NCBI RefSeq assembly: GCF_028748185.1
Contig: NZ_CP118164.1
Coordinates: 124,001-188,000, forward strand
Direction of reading: 5' to 3'
Source of the DNA: Bremerella sp. P1
GTDB lineage: Bacteria; Planctomycetota; Planctomycetia; Pirellulales; Pirellulaceae
DNA length: 64,000 bases
Position 1 is the stretch's first letter; the number at the start of each line of letters is the position of its first letter. A model generated the notes under the pieces. That model searched no databases, was not told the DNA's origin, and saw nothing but the letters and a program-made list of their open reading frames with translations. This document shows, one piece after another, positions 17,481 to 25,934 of this stretch. A program made the position numbers and the translations under genes.

Positions 17481-17954
17481 CTAAAACCCTCCTGACGCCG
17501 CGATCACCATAAAGCAAAATGCCAACAAGGCGATAATGGCTGCAATACCTAACAGCACCATGGCACCTGCGGAAACGATCAACGCCGAAAAACACATGGC
17601 AATGCCACGCAACCAAGGGTTCTCACTTTGATTCCCCTTGAGAATCATCACGCCAACGCCAATGCAAAGCGGCGCAACGACGATTAAGTACGGCAGCAAA
17701 ACCCCAGGCTCTTCCGCATACACACCTAGCCCGACGACCATCGCCCCAAGGCCCAAGAAGATGAAAGCCCAAATCCCGAATATGCGGCCCACGCGATCTT
17801 GCCGGGGACGATCGATCGGAGAAACGATTTCAGCCTCGATTAATTCGTCTCCTTCGTAAAGGGGACGACGGCAGATCCAGCAGGCGTTGGCGAACGTGTT
17901 GTTCTCAGCACCGCACTCAGGGCAGTTAATGTGAGGCAAATCAGTACGAGTCAT
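17481..17954 (-). CDS. zinc-ribbon membrane protein
   Basis: A 157-residue protein from the ATG at 17954, which overlaps the stop of the upstream gene in an ATGA junction. Residues 9-30 form a zinc ribbon (INCPECGAENNTFANACWICRRPL, with two CxxC pairs). The rest has about four hydrophobic segments between residues 58 and 155. No catalytic motif is visible. It forms a two-gene unit with the membrane protein upstream. Function unknown. Confidence 0.75.
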   Translation of the reverse strand: MTRTDLPHINCPECGAENNTFANACWICRRPLYEGDELIEAEIVSPIDRPRQDRVGRIFGIWAFIFLGLGAMVVGLGVYAEEPGVLLPYLIVVAPLCIGVGVMILKGNQSENPWLRGIAMCFSALIVSAGAMVLLGIAAIIALLAFCFMVIAASGGF

Positions 17955-18604
17955 TTCGCCTCCTTTGCCTGAGCGTGCTCGAGTCGGTCGTGAAACTGCT
18001 GGGCGAGCGGTCTGGCCAGACGAACGATCTGACCGACGACGATCCCAGTCCCTCCCAGACATGCCAAGGAAACGCCTTGTTGTACAAGCGGAACGACATG
18101 ATTGGCATCGAACCATGTATCATCCACGGCGCCGACCGTTCCCACGTAAGCAGCCATCGCTCCGAGTGTTGCCAGCCAGACGAGTCGCAAGTCAAATCGC
18201 AACCCGGCCATGGCAATCACCAGGTAAAATGCCCCGGTCAACGAAGTTGCCATCGGACCGCCCGCGACACTGACAAGCAACGCAATCGCAAGCAAGTCAA
18301 CAATCGTGGTTACAAAGGGCAACCACACCGGCAAGACTCGCTTCAAGACGAGAAGCAAAACGAGTAGGGAAACCACGATCAACAGCACCGCGGCTCCGGT
18401 CGCGACACGCTGAAATAGAAGGTTCGCATCCTGGCCTTCTTCACTCAGCGAAAGAAAGTGAGCGACCTGGCAACCGTAAAGGACAATGACGGCGATCACT
18501 CGTAACAGGAGCACTCGCAATTCGCTCGCATAAGTTTGCCAGCGTCGAACAATAAACCATTGGCGATCCGCCACTGGTGAGTCGTGTTGAGAAGCAACGT
18601 TCAT
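17951..18604 (-). CDS. six-helix membrane protein, sensor-like
   Basis: A 217-residue protein with about six hydrophobic segments (residues 30-205), starting at the ATG at 18604; a TTG five codons upstream is the alternative. The arrangement resembles the membrane sensor modules that precede kinase or cyclase domains in other planctomycete proteins, but it ends in a short charged tail (QQFHDRLEHAQAKEAK) with no output domain. It overlaps the next gene by four bases. Function unknown. Confidence 0.72.
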   Translation of the reverse strand: MNVASQHDSPVADRQWFIVRRWQTYASELRVLLLRVIAVIVLYGCQVAHFLSLSEEGQDANLLFQRVATGAAVLLIVVSLLVLLLVLKRVLPVWLPFVTTIVDLLAIALLVSVAGGPMATSLTGAFYLVIAMAGLRFDLRLVWLATLGAMAAYVGTVGAVDDTWFDANHVVPLVQQGVSLACLGGTGIVVGQIVRLARPLAQQFHDRLEHAQAKEAK

Positions 18605-18680
18605 ACAAGAGTTTTTCAAAGTGCGAATTCGTATCAGGACATGCGCAACTCAATATAACGAGCTTTGGGAAACATAAGCA

Positions 18681-19226
18681 CTAAGTACCCGCCTGCGACT
18701 CGTCTTCTTTCACTTCAGGCTGAGTGGAAATGCCTCGCAACGTGAGGCGGAAGCAAAGCACGAAGGAAATCAAACCAGCGATTAGCCCGATCGGCACACC
18801 TCCGTAGAGCATATTGGCAAGGCCATATTCATCCGCCTTAGGGAAAACACTGTACGCGATCATCGCCCCTGCCCAGCAAACGGCATAAAAAGCAATGCCG
18901 GTCGCGATCCAGATGGGGATCATGATTAGTGCGGATATGAAAAGAGCACTTGCCTGGTCCCATCCTGCCGGCCAGTTCCCCGTGGCTTGAAACTCTCGAC
19001 GCATCGCAAGAATGGCTCGTAAGTTAGCCGGCACCAGGATCATTGCCGCCAGCACGCCTATGCCAGGCGAAAGAATGAAAAGGCCGATAATCAGCAAGAC
19101 GGAGAACCCTGCCGCAGCGAGCGTGCCATGATAGGCTCCCTCTGGAACATCGGCCTTCGTCTCGGCCGCGGCACTTTCGGACTCGGGCGACTCGAAGGGG
19201 TTCGGCTCTTTTTCCGACTCTGACAT
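18681..19226 (-). CDS. membrane protein with acidic N-terminal tail
   Basis: A 181-residue protein from the ATG at 19226. The first 35 residues are acidic and rich in Glu, Ser and Pro (SEKEPNPFESPESESAAAE), a pattern common in planctomycete membrane proteins. Four hydrophobic segments follow at about 43-75, 95-120, 125-150 and 150-175. No known family is recognised. It is probably transcribed separately from the two membrane proteins downstream. Confidence 0.7.
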   Translation of the reverse strand: MSESEKEPNPFESPESESAAAETKADVPEGAYHGTLAAAGFSVLLIIGLFILSPGIGVLAAMILVPANLRAILAMRREFQATGNWPAGWDQASALFISALIMIPIWIATGIAFYAVCWAGAMIAYSVFPKADEYGLANMLYGGVPIGLIAGLISFVLCFRLTLRGISTQPEVKEDESQAGT

Positions 19227-19356
19227 CACCAAGCCTGACTTTTTCTTCGGAAACGTGACCAGGGGCAGGATTAACCCTCGCCCATGATACGCGATAACGG
19301 CCCCCATTGCGGTCAAAATCCATCGCCGCTATTCTCTAGGATCGCACGATCAGTTA

Positions 19357-19418
19357 AGATGCACCGTGAACCACGAGCCCCCGTCAGGCCTCCCTTAGGG
19401 AAGCTTTACGGTGCATCT
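19357..19418. repeat. 11-base inverted repeat directly upstream of tRNA-Ser
   Basis: AGATGCACCGT at 19357-19367 pairs perfectly with ACGGTGCATCT at 19408-19418, and the stem can be extended by three more pairs including a G-U. A small inner hairpin TCCC/GGGA lies in the loop. The 3' arm ends four bases before the tRNA. It may guide 5' processing or end transcription from upstream. Confidence 0.5.
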
Positions 19419-19422
19419 ACCT

Positions 19423-19505
19423 GGAGGGTAAGCGAATGGTTAGCGGTCACATTGGAAATGTGATGCCCCCTTGTGGGGTTGCGAGTTCGAGTCTCGTGCC
19501 CTCCG
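19423..19505 (+). tRNA. tRNA-Ser (anticodon GGA)
   Basis: The acceptor arms GGAGGGT and GCCCTCC pair over seven bases. The anticodon stem TCACA/TGTGA encloses the loop TTGGAAA, with anticodon GGA at 19454-19456. A variable arm with CCCC/GGGG follows, as expected for tRNA-Ser, and the T arm is GCGAGTTCGAGTCTCGT. The CCA end is not encoded. Confidence 0.92.
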
Positions 19506-19509
19506 CTTC

Positions 19510-19541
19510 AAGCCGTGATGGATAATCCCTCACGGCTTTTC
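19510..19541 (+). terminator. terminator after tRNA-Ser
   Basis: AGCCGTGA pairs with TCACGGCT around an 11-base loop and is followed by TTTT. It starts a few bases after the tRNA. Confidence 0.75.
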
Positions 19542-19843
19542 TCTTGCGCAATATTCTTCATCGCAATCCTCCTCTTAAAGGCCCTGATGGCACCTCAAAG
19601 GCGAAAATCCGTTAGAAGTAAGCCGGAATAAATCTTTTTATTTCTGAAAGCCCCGGATATAATTCACAGGATGCCGAAGAGATTTTGCAGCGAGGGCCTC
19701 GTACTCATCTCAAGCCCTCCTTACTTCGGCCAGCTTTTTCCTTATCTCGTTTCACGTATTGCTTTCTGTTTCTATTGTCCGCACGGATGTTGAGACGCTT
19801 TTCATCTTCTACTTCTTAAAGCAACTTTTTTGCGAGGCTAAGA
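19542..19843. other. intergenic region with the probable promoter of the DUF1559 gene
   Basis: No gene is seen. A perfect TATAAT stands at 19658-19663; the matching -35 position reads TTTTTA, a weak match. Transcription from there would give a leader of about 175 bases before the pseudopilin gene at 19844. Confidence 0.4.
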
Positions 19844-20839
19844 ATGTCCTTATCTGTAAGTCCATCTCGACGCTCAGGTTTTACGCTGGTCGAACTTCTG
19901 GTGGTGATTGCCATCATTGGAGTTTTGATCGCCTTGCTCTTGCCAGCCGTTCAGCAGGCGCGCGAAGCGGCTCGGCGGATCCAGTGCAACAACAAGATGA
20001 AGCAGTTAGGCTTGGCACTGCACAACTACCACGACACCTATCAAAAGTTCCCTGCCGGCGCTCAAATGGGCGATGGTAAGACGGTGAGTTGTACGACCTC
20101 AGGACGTGGCATTCCTTGGACCGTCGCCATTCTTCCTTTCTTGGAATTGACGAACCTATACGATCAGGTCGACATGACGGCCGAGTTCGTTTCCTCGAAT
20201 GCCGAATCACCGACCAGTGGTGCGAACCGAAACGTATGGAAGACATCGGTTGAGGCGTTTCATTGCCCATCGTTTCCAGCGGAGGCTGTTGATAAGAATC
20301 ACACCAACTACTACGGCGTGATGGGTGGTGGCGATACGTCGCTTGGCAACTGCCAATCCAGCAATGCCGGACGACGATTCTATATCAACGGTATCTTGTT
20401 CCAGAACTCGCGGACAAACTTCGCAAGCATTGTCGACGGTAGCTCCAATACCTTCCTGGTCGGCGAATCACGCTATCAACTATTGGATGGCGGACGCGGC
20501 GACTCGCACTGGTTGGGCTGGGCATCGACCAATCGTGGTGGTGGTTCGGCGACAACCGGCAATCTGGCAGCTGCGCAGATTCAAATCAACAGCTGTGCTG
20601 GTAACTGTAACGGTGATCGGTACGACACCACCTTCGACAGTGCAGGTGGTAGTTACACGGTTCCTGGCGGCTTGGGCCAAGGTCTGCACCAACGAACATT
20701 CGGCAGTTATCATCCCGGCGGATGCCTCTTCCTGCTGGGTGATGCTTCGGTGCACTTCCTGAGTGAAACAATGGATTTGACGGTCTACAGAAACCTGGCA
20801 ATTCGCGACGACGGCAATGTCGTGTCAGTCACGAATTAG
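19844..20839 (+). CDS. DUF1559 pseudopilin-like protein (planctomycete type)
   Basis: A 331-residue protein of the DUF1559 family, which is hugely expanded in planctomycetes. The N-terminus is a prepilin signal: SRRSG followed by FTLVELLVVIAIIGVLIALL, with glutamate at +5 after the predicted cleavage site. The next helix, AVQQAREAARRIQCNNKMKQLGLALHNYHD, is diagnostic of the family. The C-terminus carries the H-x9-DG type motif (YHPGGCLFLLGDASVHFLSE). The protein is expected at the cell surface or in a pseudopilus. The small lipoprotein gene follows 56 bases later, a common pairing in planctomycetes. Confidence 0.93.
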   Translation: MSLSVSPSRRSGFTLVELLVVIAIIGVLIALLLPAVQQAREAARRIQCNNKMKQLGLALHNYHDTYQKFPAGAQMGDGKTVSCTTSGRGIPWTVAILPFLELTNLYDQVDMTAEFVSSNAESPTSGANRNVWKTSVEAFHCPSFPAEAVDKNHTNYYGVMGGGDTSLGNCQSSNAGRRFYINGILFQNSRTNFASIVDGSSNTFLVGESRYQLLDGGRGDSHWLGWASTNRGGGSATTGNLAAAQIQINSCAGNCNGDRYDTTFDSAGGSYTVPGGLGQGLHQRTFGSYHPGGCLFLLGDASVHFLSETMDLTVYRNLAIRDDGNVVSVTN

Positions 20840-20895
20840 GTCTTAGGCCGCGTCTACTTTGTTCCTAACTTCGGCTCTGTTACCACAGGAATGCC

Positions 20896-21318
20896 ATGCG
20901 ATCTCTTTCTTCACTCCGAATCTATTCCGGCGGCGTGCTTGCCCTGGCAGCGTTGCTGTTGGCCGGGTGCGGAGCCGAGAAGGCATCTGACGTCTTCTCG
21001 GTTTCGGGCAATATCACGTACGACGGAAAGCCAATCCCTAAAGGCAATATCTCCTTCGCGCCTGACGCCTCGCAAAACAATCAAGGCCCAGGTGCATCCG
21101 CGGAAATCAAAGATGGCAAGTACGAAATGATGCCGGGCAAGGGCATCAGCGGTGGACCCTACGTCCTTGTTATCAACGGGTATGATGGCGTGCCCGTCGC
21201 CAGCGGCGAAGGGGGCATGGATCCGAACGGAAAAGTGCTCTTCGAGTCGTATCGAATGACTGTCGATCTTCCTAAGGAGGATTCGCAACAGGATCTCGAG
21301 GTACCTAAGCAGAAGTAA
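20896..21318 (+). CDS. small lipoprotein with carboxypeptidase-regulatory-like fold
   Basis: A 140-residue lipoprotein. The signal peptide ends in a lipobox LLLAGC with the modified cysteine at about residue 25. The mature part starts with VSGNITYDGKPIPKGNISFAPD, a strand pattern typical of transthyretin-like or carboxypeptidase-regulatory-like domains that often follow DUF1559 genes in planctomycetes. It probably shares the transcript of the DUF1559 gene and ends with a clear terminator. Its role is unknown. Confidence 0.85.
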   Translation: MRSLSSLRIYSGGVLALAALLLAGCGAEKASDVFSVSGNITYDGKPIPKGNISFAPDASQNNQGPGASAEIKDGKYEMMPGKGISGGPYVLVINGYDGVPVASGEGGMDPNGKVLFESYRMTVDLPKEDSQQDLEVPKQK

Positions 21319-21351
21319 TTCTGCTGCCTGGCCAAACTGTTCATCACCATA

Positions 21352-21387
21352 AGCAGCTCCCATGAACCCGTGGGACCTGCTTTTTTT
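21352..21387 (+). terminator. terminator after the DUF1559-lipoprotein pair
   Basis: AGCAGxTCCCA pairs with TGGGAxxTGCT around a short loop and is followed by seven T. It lies 34 bases after the lipoprotein stop. Confidence 0.8.
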
Positions 21388-21529
21388 GTTTAGACAGCGG
21401 ACCGATTCGCTGGTACAGGCAAAGAATACAATGAACCTTTTGCCGGAAGTCGGTATCGAACCCATATCCCGGCAGCCGGCACTTCCGCTGGCCAGTCGAA
21501 TCACGTAAAACAGGTCTCTGAAACGATTT

Positions 21530-21602
21530 GCCCTCGTAGCTCAGGGGATAGAGCGACGGTTTCCTAAACCGCAGGTCGGAGGTTCGATTCCTCCCGGGGG
21601 CA
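21530..21602 (+). tRNA. tRNA-Arg (anticodon CCT)
   Basis: A 73-base cloverleaf. The acceptor stem is GCCCTCG/CGGGGGC, the D arm contains GCTCAGGGGATAGAGC, the anticodon loop TTCCTAA carries CCT at 21563-21565, and the T arm is CGGAGGTTCGATTCCTCCC-like. The discriminator is A and CCA is not encoded. Confidence 0.94.
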
Positions 21603-21775
21603 CTTAGTCGTCTACCGGCGCGTTCTTCCCAGACCATGTGTAGCTTATCCGCCTGGGACACTTTTTGGCCTGACCAAGCCAATTCTATTACCGACACCGC
21701 ACGTCCTTCATCAAAGCGGCGGTGAACGAGAAGCCTTTGTCGATGAGGGTAGAGTCCGGCTTTTCGAGCCGAACT

Positions 21776-21823
21776 AAAAAAAATGCCCCCGGCACACGGC
21801 ATTAAATCCGTGCACCGGAGGCA
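21776..21823 (-). terminator. strong minus-strand terminator with no matching gene
   Basis: Read on the minus strand, TGCCTCCGGTGCACGG and CCGTGTGCCGGGGGCA form a long hairpin with an eight-base loop, followed by eight T. No minus-strand protein gene ends here, so it implies a non-coding transcript arriving from the right. Confidence 0.75.
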
Positions 21824-21960
21824 CCCTTGGAGTTGGCCCGTTACAGCATAAAGTTTGACTGCTGAACGGCTGCCCTTGCCCACTCGTTTCCCTGATTTCT
21901 AACTTACTGACATTTTCCCGGTTCAACAGGAACGCAACCGGCACGCTCGGAGACACCTAC
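21776..21960 (-). ncRNA. candidate small RNA ending at the 21776 terminator
   Basis: The minus strand upstream of the terminator has no good coding frame but contains stretches that can pair, such as GTGCCGGTT with AACCGGG near 21917-21945 and CCGTT with AACGG near 21838-21868. The 5' end is unknown; 21960 is a rough limit. No known RNA family was recognised. The evidence is the terminator plus the absence of a gene. Confidence 0.3.
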
Positions 21961-22389
21961 CTCTTTGCTTGCTCAAATCCAATTTTCTGTCCTATTTCTA
22001 CGAAACGACAATTTTGGTGTCACATTATTCACGTCTTTTTCGCTTATCTACTTAGAGGCACGACGACAGCACATCATCCAGTTCATCGATCGTGAATGCT
22101 TAATTGAGTTGTGATGTGTTGAGTAATTTGAGTTTCAGCGGTTGGGGTTTTCACCTTGTGGTTTGTTAGGGGAAACGCCAATAAAGTCTCTTGAAATTGG
22201 TTGCTCACCGGAACTTCGCAAATCTTAACAAGGGCGCAATAGCTACCCTACACATGGCCAATACCGGCCCCCACTTGGCAGGTTGTCACCATTGGCAACC
22301 GTGAATACAGTGACACAGGCATCGAACGCGTGTGAAGTGAATCACCTTCGCTCGATCGACCGCCGGGACAGGAAAGCTTACGAGGAACA

Positions 22390-23034
22390 ATGAATCGAGC
22401 TTACGCGTGTAATCGAGATTTCTTGCGGCATCTCCGATTGCAAAACGGGTGGACGCAGGCCGATTTGGCCAAACGAGCAGGCTACAGCGAGCGATTGATC
22501 AGCAAAGCCGAGGCTGGTGTTCCTATTGCGCGAGACACCATTGTCGATCTCGCCGATGCGTTCAGCGAGATCAATGAAGAGCCGATCTACTGGGAAGACC
22601 TTGCCAGCGATCCGATCCAGCTCGCGCAGCGCTATCTCGACACGATTCATTTTTACCAGAAGGATTCGGTCGACCATCTTCTCGACTTCCTCGACCAGGA
22701 TGTTGTCTTTCGAATTGCAGGCGATCCTGCTCAAATCCCGTTTGCGGGTGAGCATTCTGGGATCGATGGCGTCCGTAAGTTTTTCGACATCTTTTTTACG
22801 GTCCTCGAGGTTCCCAAAGATCACGACTACAACCAGCATTATCAAGTGATGGGACAAGGTCCCAACGCGATCATCTGGGGCGAATCTTGGATACACCCCA
22901 TCGGGCAACCGATGGATCAGCCGATTCGCGTTTCCAACTTGCTCGTGTTTCGGCGGGGAAAATTAGTGTTGCTCGATGACTGCTACGACACGGCGGCCGG
23001 GGCTGCTCGCTTGAACGGCTCCTCGAAGGGGTAA
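22390..23034 (+). CDS. XRE-type HTH regulator fused to a SnoaL/NTF2-like domain
   Basis: A 214-residue protein. Residues 8-60 are a Cro/CI-type helix-turn-helix (LRLQNGWTQADLAKRAG, then SERLISKAEAG). Residues 75-205 look like a SnoaL or NTF2-like domain: YLDTIHFYQKDSVDHLLDFL, VVFRIAGDP, FAGEHSGIDGVRKFFDIFF, and the final strands VSNLLVFRRGKLVLLDDCYD. NTF2-like domains bind small hydrophobic ligands or act as enzymes, so this could be a one-component regulator sensing a small molecule (inference). The ATG is preceded by GAGGAA. It stands alone after a long gap. Confidence 0.85.
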   Translation: MNRAYACNRDFLRHLRLQNGWTQADLAKRAGYSERLISKAEAGVPIARDTIVDLADAFSEINEEPIYWEDLASDPIQLAQRYLDTIHFYQKDSVDHLLDFLDQDVVFRIAGDPAQIPFAGEHSGIDGVRKFFDIFFTVLEVPKDHDYNQHYQVMGQGPNAIIWGESWIHPIGQPMDQPIRVSNLLVFRRGKLVLLDDCYDTAAGAARLNGSSKG

Positions 23035-23056
23035 TCCGGATTGGCTTGTGAGGGGA

Positions 23057-23488
23057 TTATTGCCCTCGTTCCAACTCGTCTCTCAGTCGGTGTTCTGCTT
23101 CGCGGATCTCACCGGTCGGATCTTGCTCTGCAAAGTCTTCTGTCTCAAAGATGGGACGTATCTCGACGTCTGACTCTTCTCCTTCGGTCGGGCATGGACA
23201 GCGTTTTAGCCAGTCGATCGCTTCCTGCATCGAGTCGACTTTCCAGATCCAATATCCGGCAATCAATTCTTTGGTTTCCGTGAACGGGCCGTCGATCACC
23301 GTCCGCTGGTCTCCGGAGAAACGCACGCGAACTCCCTGAGAACTAGGCTTCAGACCTTCTCCGGCTTGCATCACCCCAGCGGCAACTAACTCCTCGTTGA
23401 ATTTGCCCATTGCCTGTAGCAGTTCGGCACTGGGCATAGCACCAGCTTCCGAATGTTTCGACGCTTTCACGATGACCATAACTCGCAT
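23057..23488 (-). CDS. YCII-related (DGPF-type) protein
   Basis: A 143-residue protein from the ATG at 23488, which is preceded by AGGAAG; a longer frame to 23560 is unlikely. It begins MRVMVIVKASKHSEAG and contains the signature IDGPFTETKELIAGYWIWKVDS. This dimeric alpha/beta domain family is common in planctomycetes and actinobacteria, often beside ECF sigma factors or VOC proteins. Here a VOC gene is divergent, 140 bases away. Its biochemical role is not established. Confidence 0.88.
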   Translation of the reverse strand: MRVMVIVKASKHSEAGAMPSAELLQAMGKFNEELVAAGVMQAGEGLKPSSQGVRVRFSGDQRTVIDGPFTETKELIAGYWIWKVDSMQEAIDWLKRCPCPTEGEESDVEIRPIFETEDFAEQDPTGEIREAEHRLRDELERGQ

Positions 23489-23628
23489 AGGAACTTCCTT
23501 TTTTTTTTGGATGAAAACCTTCGTGGGAAACTCTAAACTCACCCGATAGTCGTTCGACACGCTCGATAATCGACAAAGGGTACAGAATTCTTTGCGATTG
23601 ATCTCCTCTCACTTCAAGGAATCTCATC

Positions 23629-24015
23629 GTGACCGCCTTCAAACCGGAAAGCTATAACTCTGCATCTCCCTATCTGATTGTCAAAAGTGCCGATGCCACC
23701 ATCGAATTCCTCAAGCAAGTTTTCGACGGAAAGCCACTCCGACGTATTCCCCGAGAAGATGGAGGCGTTATGCATGCCGAAGTACGCATTGACGATTCGG
23801 TGATCATGATGGGGGAAGCAGCTGAACATTGGCCTGCGGTCAATTCGCATGTGCACGTTTACGTACCGGACGTCGACGCAACCTACCAGAAGGCACTCGC
23901 CGCAGGCGGAACCTCCATCATGGAGCCGATGCAAAGAAGCGAAGAAGATGACAAGCGGGGCGGGGTGGTCGACCCCAACGGCATCAGTTGGTGGATTGCC
24001 ACCCAGCCTGGTTAG
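23629..24015 (+). CDS. VOC-family (glyoxalase/bleomycin-resistance fold) protein
   Basis: A 128-residue PhnB-like VOC protein starting at a GTG with AAGGA upstream. It shows the paired beta-alpha-beta-beta-beta pattern: SPYLIVKSADATIEFLKQVFDG, MHAEVRIDDSVIMMGEA, VHVYVPDVDATYQKALAAG and a last VDPNGISWWIATQ strand. Such proteins are dioxygenases, glyoxalases or binding proteins; the metal ligands cannot be assigned with certainty. It is divergent from the YCII-family gene. Confidence 0.88.
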   Translation: MTAFKPESYNSASPYLIVKSADATIEFLKQVFDGKPLRRIPREDGGVMHAEVRIDDSVIMMGEAAEHWPAVNSHVHVYVPDVDATYQKALAAGGTSIMEPMQRSEEDDKRGGVVDPNGISWWIATQPG

Positions 24016-24064
24016 TCATCCAGGCTCGATGATTCCATTGGTGCTTTCGTAAGCGTCACAAGCT

Positions 24065-25891
24065 TTAGCCGTACCACCACGGAATGAGAATCACGCACAT
24101 GACCAGCACCAAGAACGTGAACGGCGTTCCGATTTTCAGATAGTCGCCAAACTTATACTCACCTGGCCCCATCACCAACGTGTTCACCGGGGAGGCCACT
24201 GGAGTCATGAACGCGGCCGAGGCTGCAATCGCGACCGTCATTACAAAAGGATACGGTGAAACATCCAACTGCTTGGCAATACTCATGGCAATTGGGGCCA
24301 TAAGAATGGCGGTTGCCGTGTTCGAGATGACCAGGCTAAAGCCAGTCGTCAGCACAAACAGGACTGCGATCAACACATGCGTTCCTGCCCCGTCCAACGT
24401 GCGCATCAAGAAGCTGACGGCCATCTCGATGCCATGAGTTTTCTCAAGCGCGATTGCGAATGGCATCATTCCGACGATCAGGAAGATACTTTGCCAACGG
24501 ATCGACTTGTAAGCTGTTTCGACATCCAAGCAGCGGAACAGTCCTAGAAGTAGGCAAGCGATCAAAGCGGCAATCGCATTGGGCACGATGCCTGAAACCA
24601 TCAGCACAATCATGACGGCTAGAGATGCAAGTGCCCATGGTGCTTGCGAGTGGGCAGGCGCGATGTCATCACTTTCCACCGGCATCGAGAGAACTAAGAA
24701 GTTTCGCTTTTGCGTCCTCAGATAATGGATCTGTTTCCAAGGACCGATCACCAACAGGATATCACCAGGACGTAGTTTTTCGTCAGCGATGGCACCCGTA
24801 ATTGCTTCTCCGCCTCGCCGTAACCCAATGACGCTAAGCCCGTGAATGGTGCGGAACTGCTCTTCTACAATCGTGCGCCCAATCAAGCCTGACTCAGGCA
24901 CCACAGCCACTTCCGCCATCCCGACATTTCGAGATTGTTGACTGAAGTAGGTCCCCTCGATTGGCAAGACGACGAGTCCGAGTTCGTCGACAAACTTCTC
25001 CAAATCGTTCTCGGGATAGACCAAATCGGCCAGCAGTACGTCACCCGGACGAATCTCGGTCTGCGAGATCGGATTGAGCAAATAGGTCTTCCCGCGACCT
25101 TGACGCTCGATGCCAATCAAGTTCACGCCGTTGCGCTGCCGCAGATCGAGTTCGCCCAGCGTTCGTCCTACGAGCTCGGAAGAGTAGGGAACCTGCAAAC
25201 GAAAGGCACGGTTTTGCAGCTGATACTCATCGATGAACGACTTGAGGGTTCGCCGACGAGAATTCGACATCGTCGTTAAGCTTTTGGCCGTCAACCAATG
25301 CCTTGCCAACAGCATATAACCGACGCTCACTACCAGGATCGACAGCCCCATCGGCGTAAACGAGAAAAAGTTGAAGCCCTCGCGTCCTTCACTTTTAAGA
25401 GCACTATCAACAATCATATTGGGCGGCGTCGCCACCAGTGTCATCATCCCGCTGATCAATCCTGCGACACTAAGCGGCATCATCATGCGTCCAGGATGAA
25501 TATTCAGGCGCGACGTCACGTTCAGCACGACAGGGATGAAGATCGCAACGATCCCTGTCGAACTCATCACGCTTCCTAGCAATCCAACACTCAGCATGAG
25601 CAGAACGACTAGCTTCGCTTCGCTGCTACCGGCTTTTCGGGCAAGCCATTGGCCGACCTGCAGCGCGATTCCAGTCCGCGTGATCCCTTCGCCGATGACG
25701 AACAACGCCGCGATCAGTACGACGTTCGGATCAGAAAAGCCTGCGAACGCTTCGGGTACGCTAATAATGCCAAAGACGGGCAGCGCAACCATGGCCGACA
25801 AAGCCACAATATCCATGCGCGGCCAGTCGAGAATGAACAGCACGATGCATACCAGAAGCAGTCCAAGTACGACCGCCAAATCCCATGGCAT
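24065..25891 (-). CDS. SLC13/ArsB-type transporter with two RCK_C domains
   Basis: A 608-residue membrane protein. Hydrophobic segments fill residues 1-195 and 390-608. Between them lie two TrkA-C (RCK_C) domains, at about 215-295 (SELVGRTLGELDLRQRNGVNLIGIERQG, IRPGDVLLADL) and about 315-380 (GLIGRTIVEEQFRTIHGLSVIGLRRGG, LRPGDILLVIG). Motifs such as TPPNMIVDSAL and TPVASPVNTLVMGPG match the two symmetric substrate-binding loops of the DASS/SLC13 family, which move dicarboxylates, sulfate or similar anions with sodium. RCK_C domains usually bind a regulatory ligand. The substrate is unknown. Confidence 0.92.
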   Translation of the reverse strand: MPWDLAVVLGLLLVCIVLFILDWPRMDIVALSAMVALPVFGIISVPEAFAGFSDPNVVLIAALFVIGEGITRTGIALQVGQWLARKAGSSEAKLVVLLMLSVGLLGSVMSSTGIVAIFIPVVLNVTSRLNIHPGRMMMPLSVAGLISGMMTLVATPPNMIVDSALKSEGREGFNFFSFTPMGLSILVVSVGYMLLARHWLTAKSLTTMSNSRRRTLKSFIDEYQLQNRAFRLQVPYSSELVGRTLGELDLRQRNGVNLIGIERQGRGKTYLLNPISQTEIRPGDVLLADLVYPENDLEKFVDELGLVVLPIEGTYFSQQSRNVGMAEVAVVPESGLIGRTIVEEQFRTIHGLSVIGLRRGGEAITGAIADEKLRPGDILLVIGPWKQIHYLRTQKRNFLVLSMPVESDDIAPAHSQAPWALASLAVMIVLMVSGIVPNAIAALIACLLLGLFRCLDVETAYKSIRWQSIFLIVGMMPFAIALEKTHGIEMAVSFLMRTLDGAGTHVLIAVLFVLTTGFSLVISNTATAILMAPIAMSIAKQLDVSPYPFVMTVAIAASAAFMTPVASPVNTLVMGPGEYKFGDYLKIGTPFTFLVLVMCVILIPWWYG

Positions 25892-25934
25892 CGCTTTTTA
25901 CCTTTCCCATCACCAACGGTCGAAGCAATCGGAA

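Larger units (their letters stand above)
21603..22389. other. long non-coding region between tRNA-Arg and the XRE-NTF2 gene
   Basis: About 790 bases hold no convincing protein gene. The left part carries a strong minus-strand terminator and, upstream of it, sequence that could be a small RNA (listed separately). The right part contains an inverted repeat GGTTG/CAACC at about 22281-22300 and the control region of the XRE-NTF2 gene. Confidence 0.55.

Noticed and set aside
19759-20079. 106-codon plus-strand frame overlapping the DUF1559 start
   Set aside because: It is in a different frame over the prepilin signal of the real gene and has no family character.
21344-21883. 179-codon minus-strand frame
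   Set aside because: It runs antisense through tRNA-Arg and includes the GRNRTSDLRFRKPSLYPLSYEG-type text that arises from translating a tRNA complement; it also crosses two terminators.
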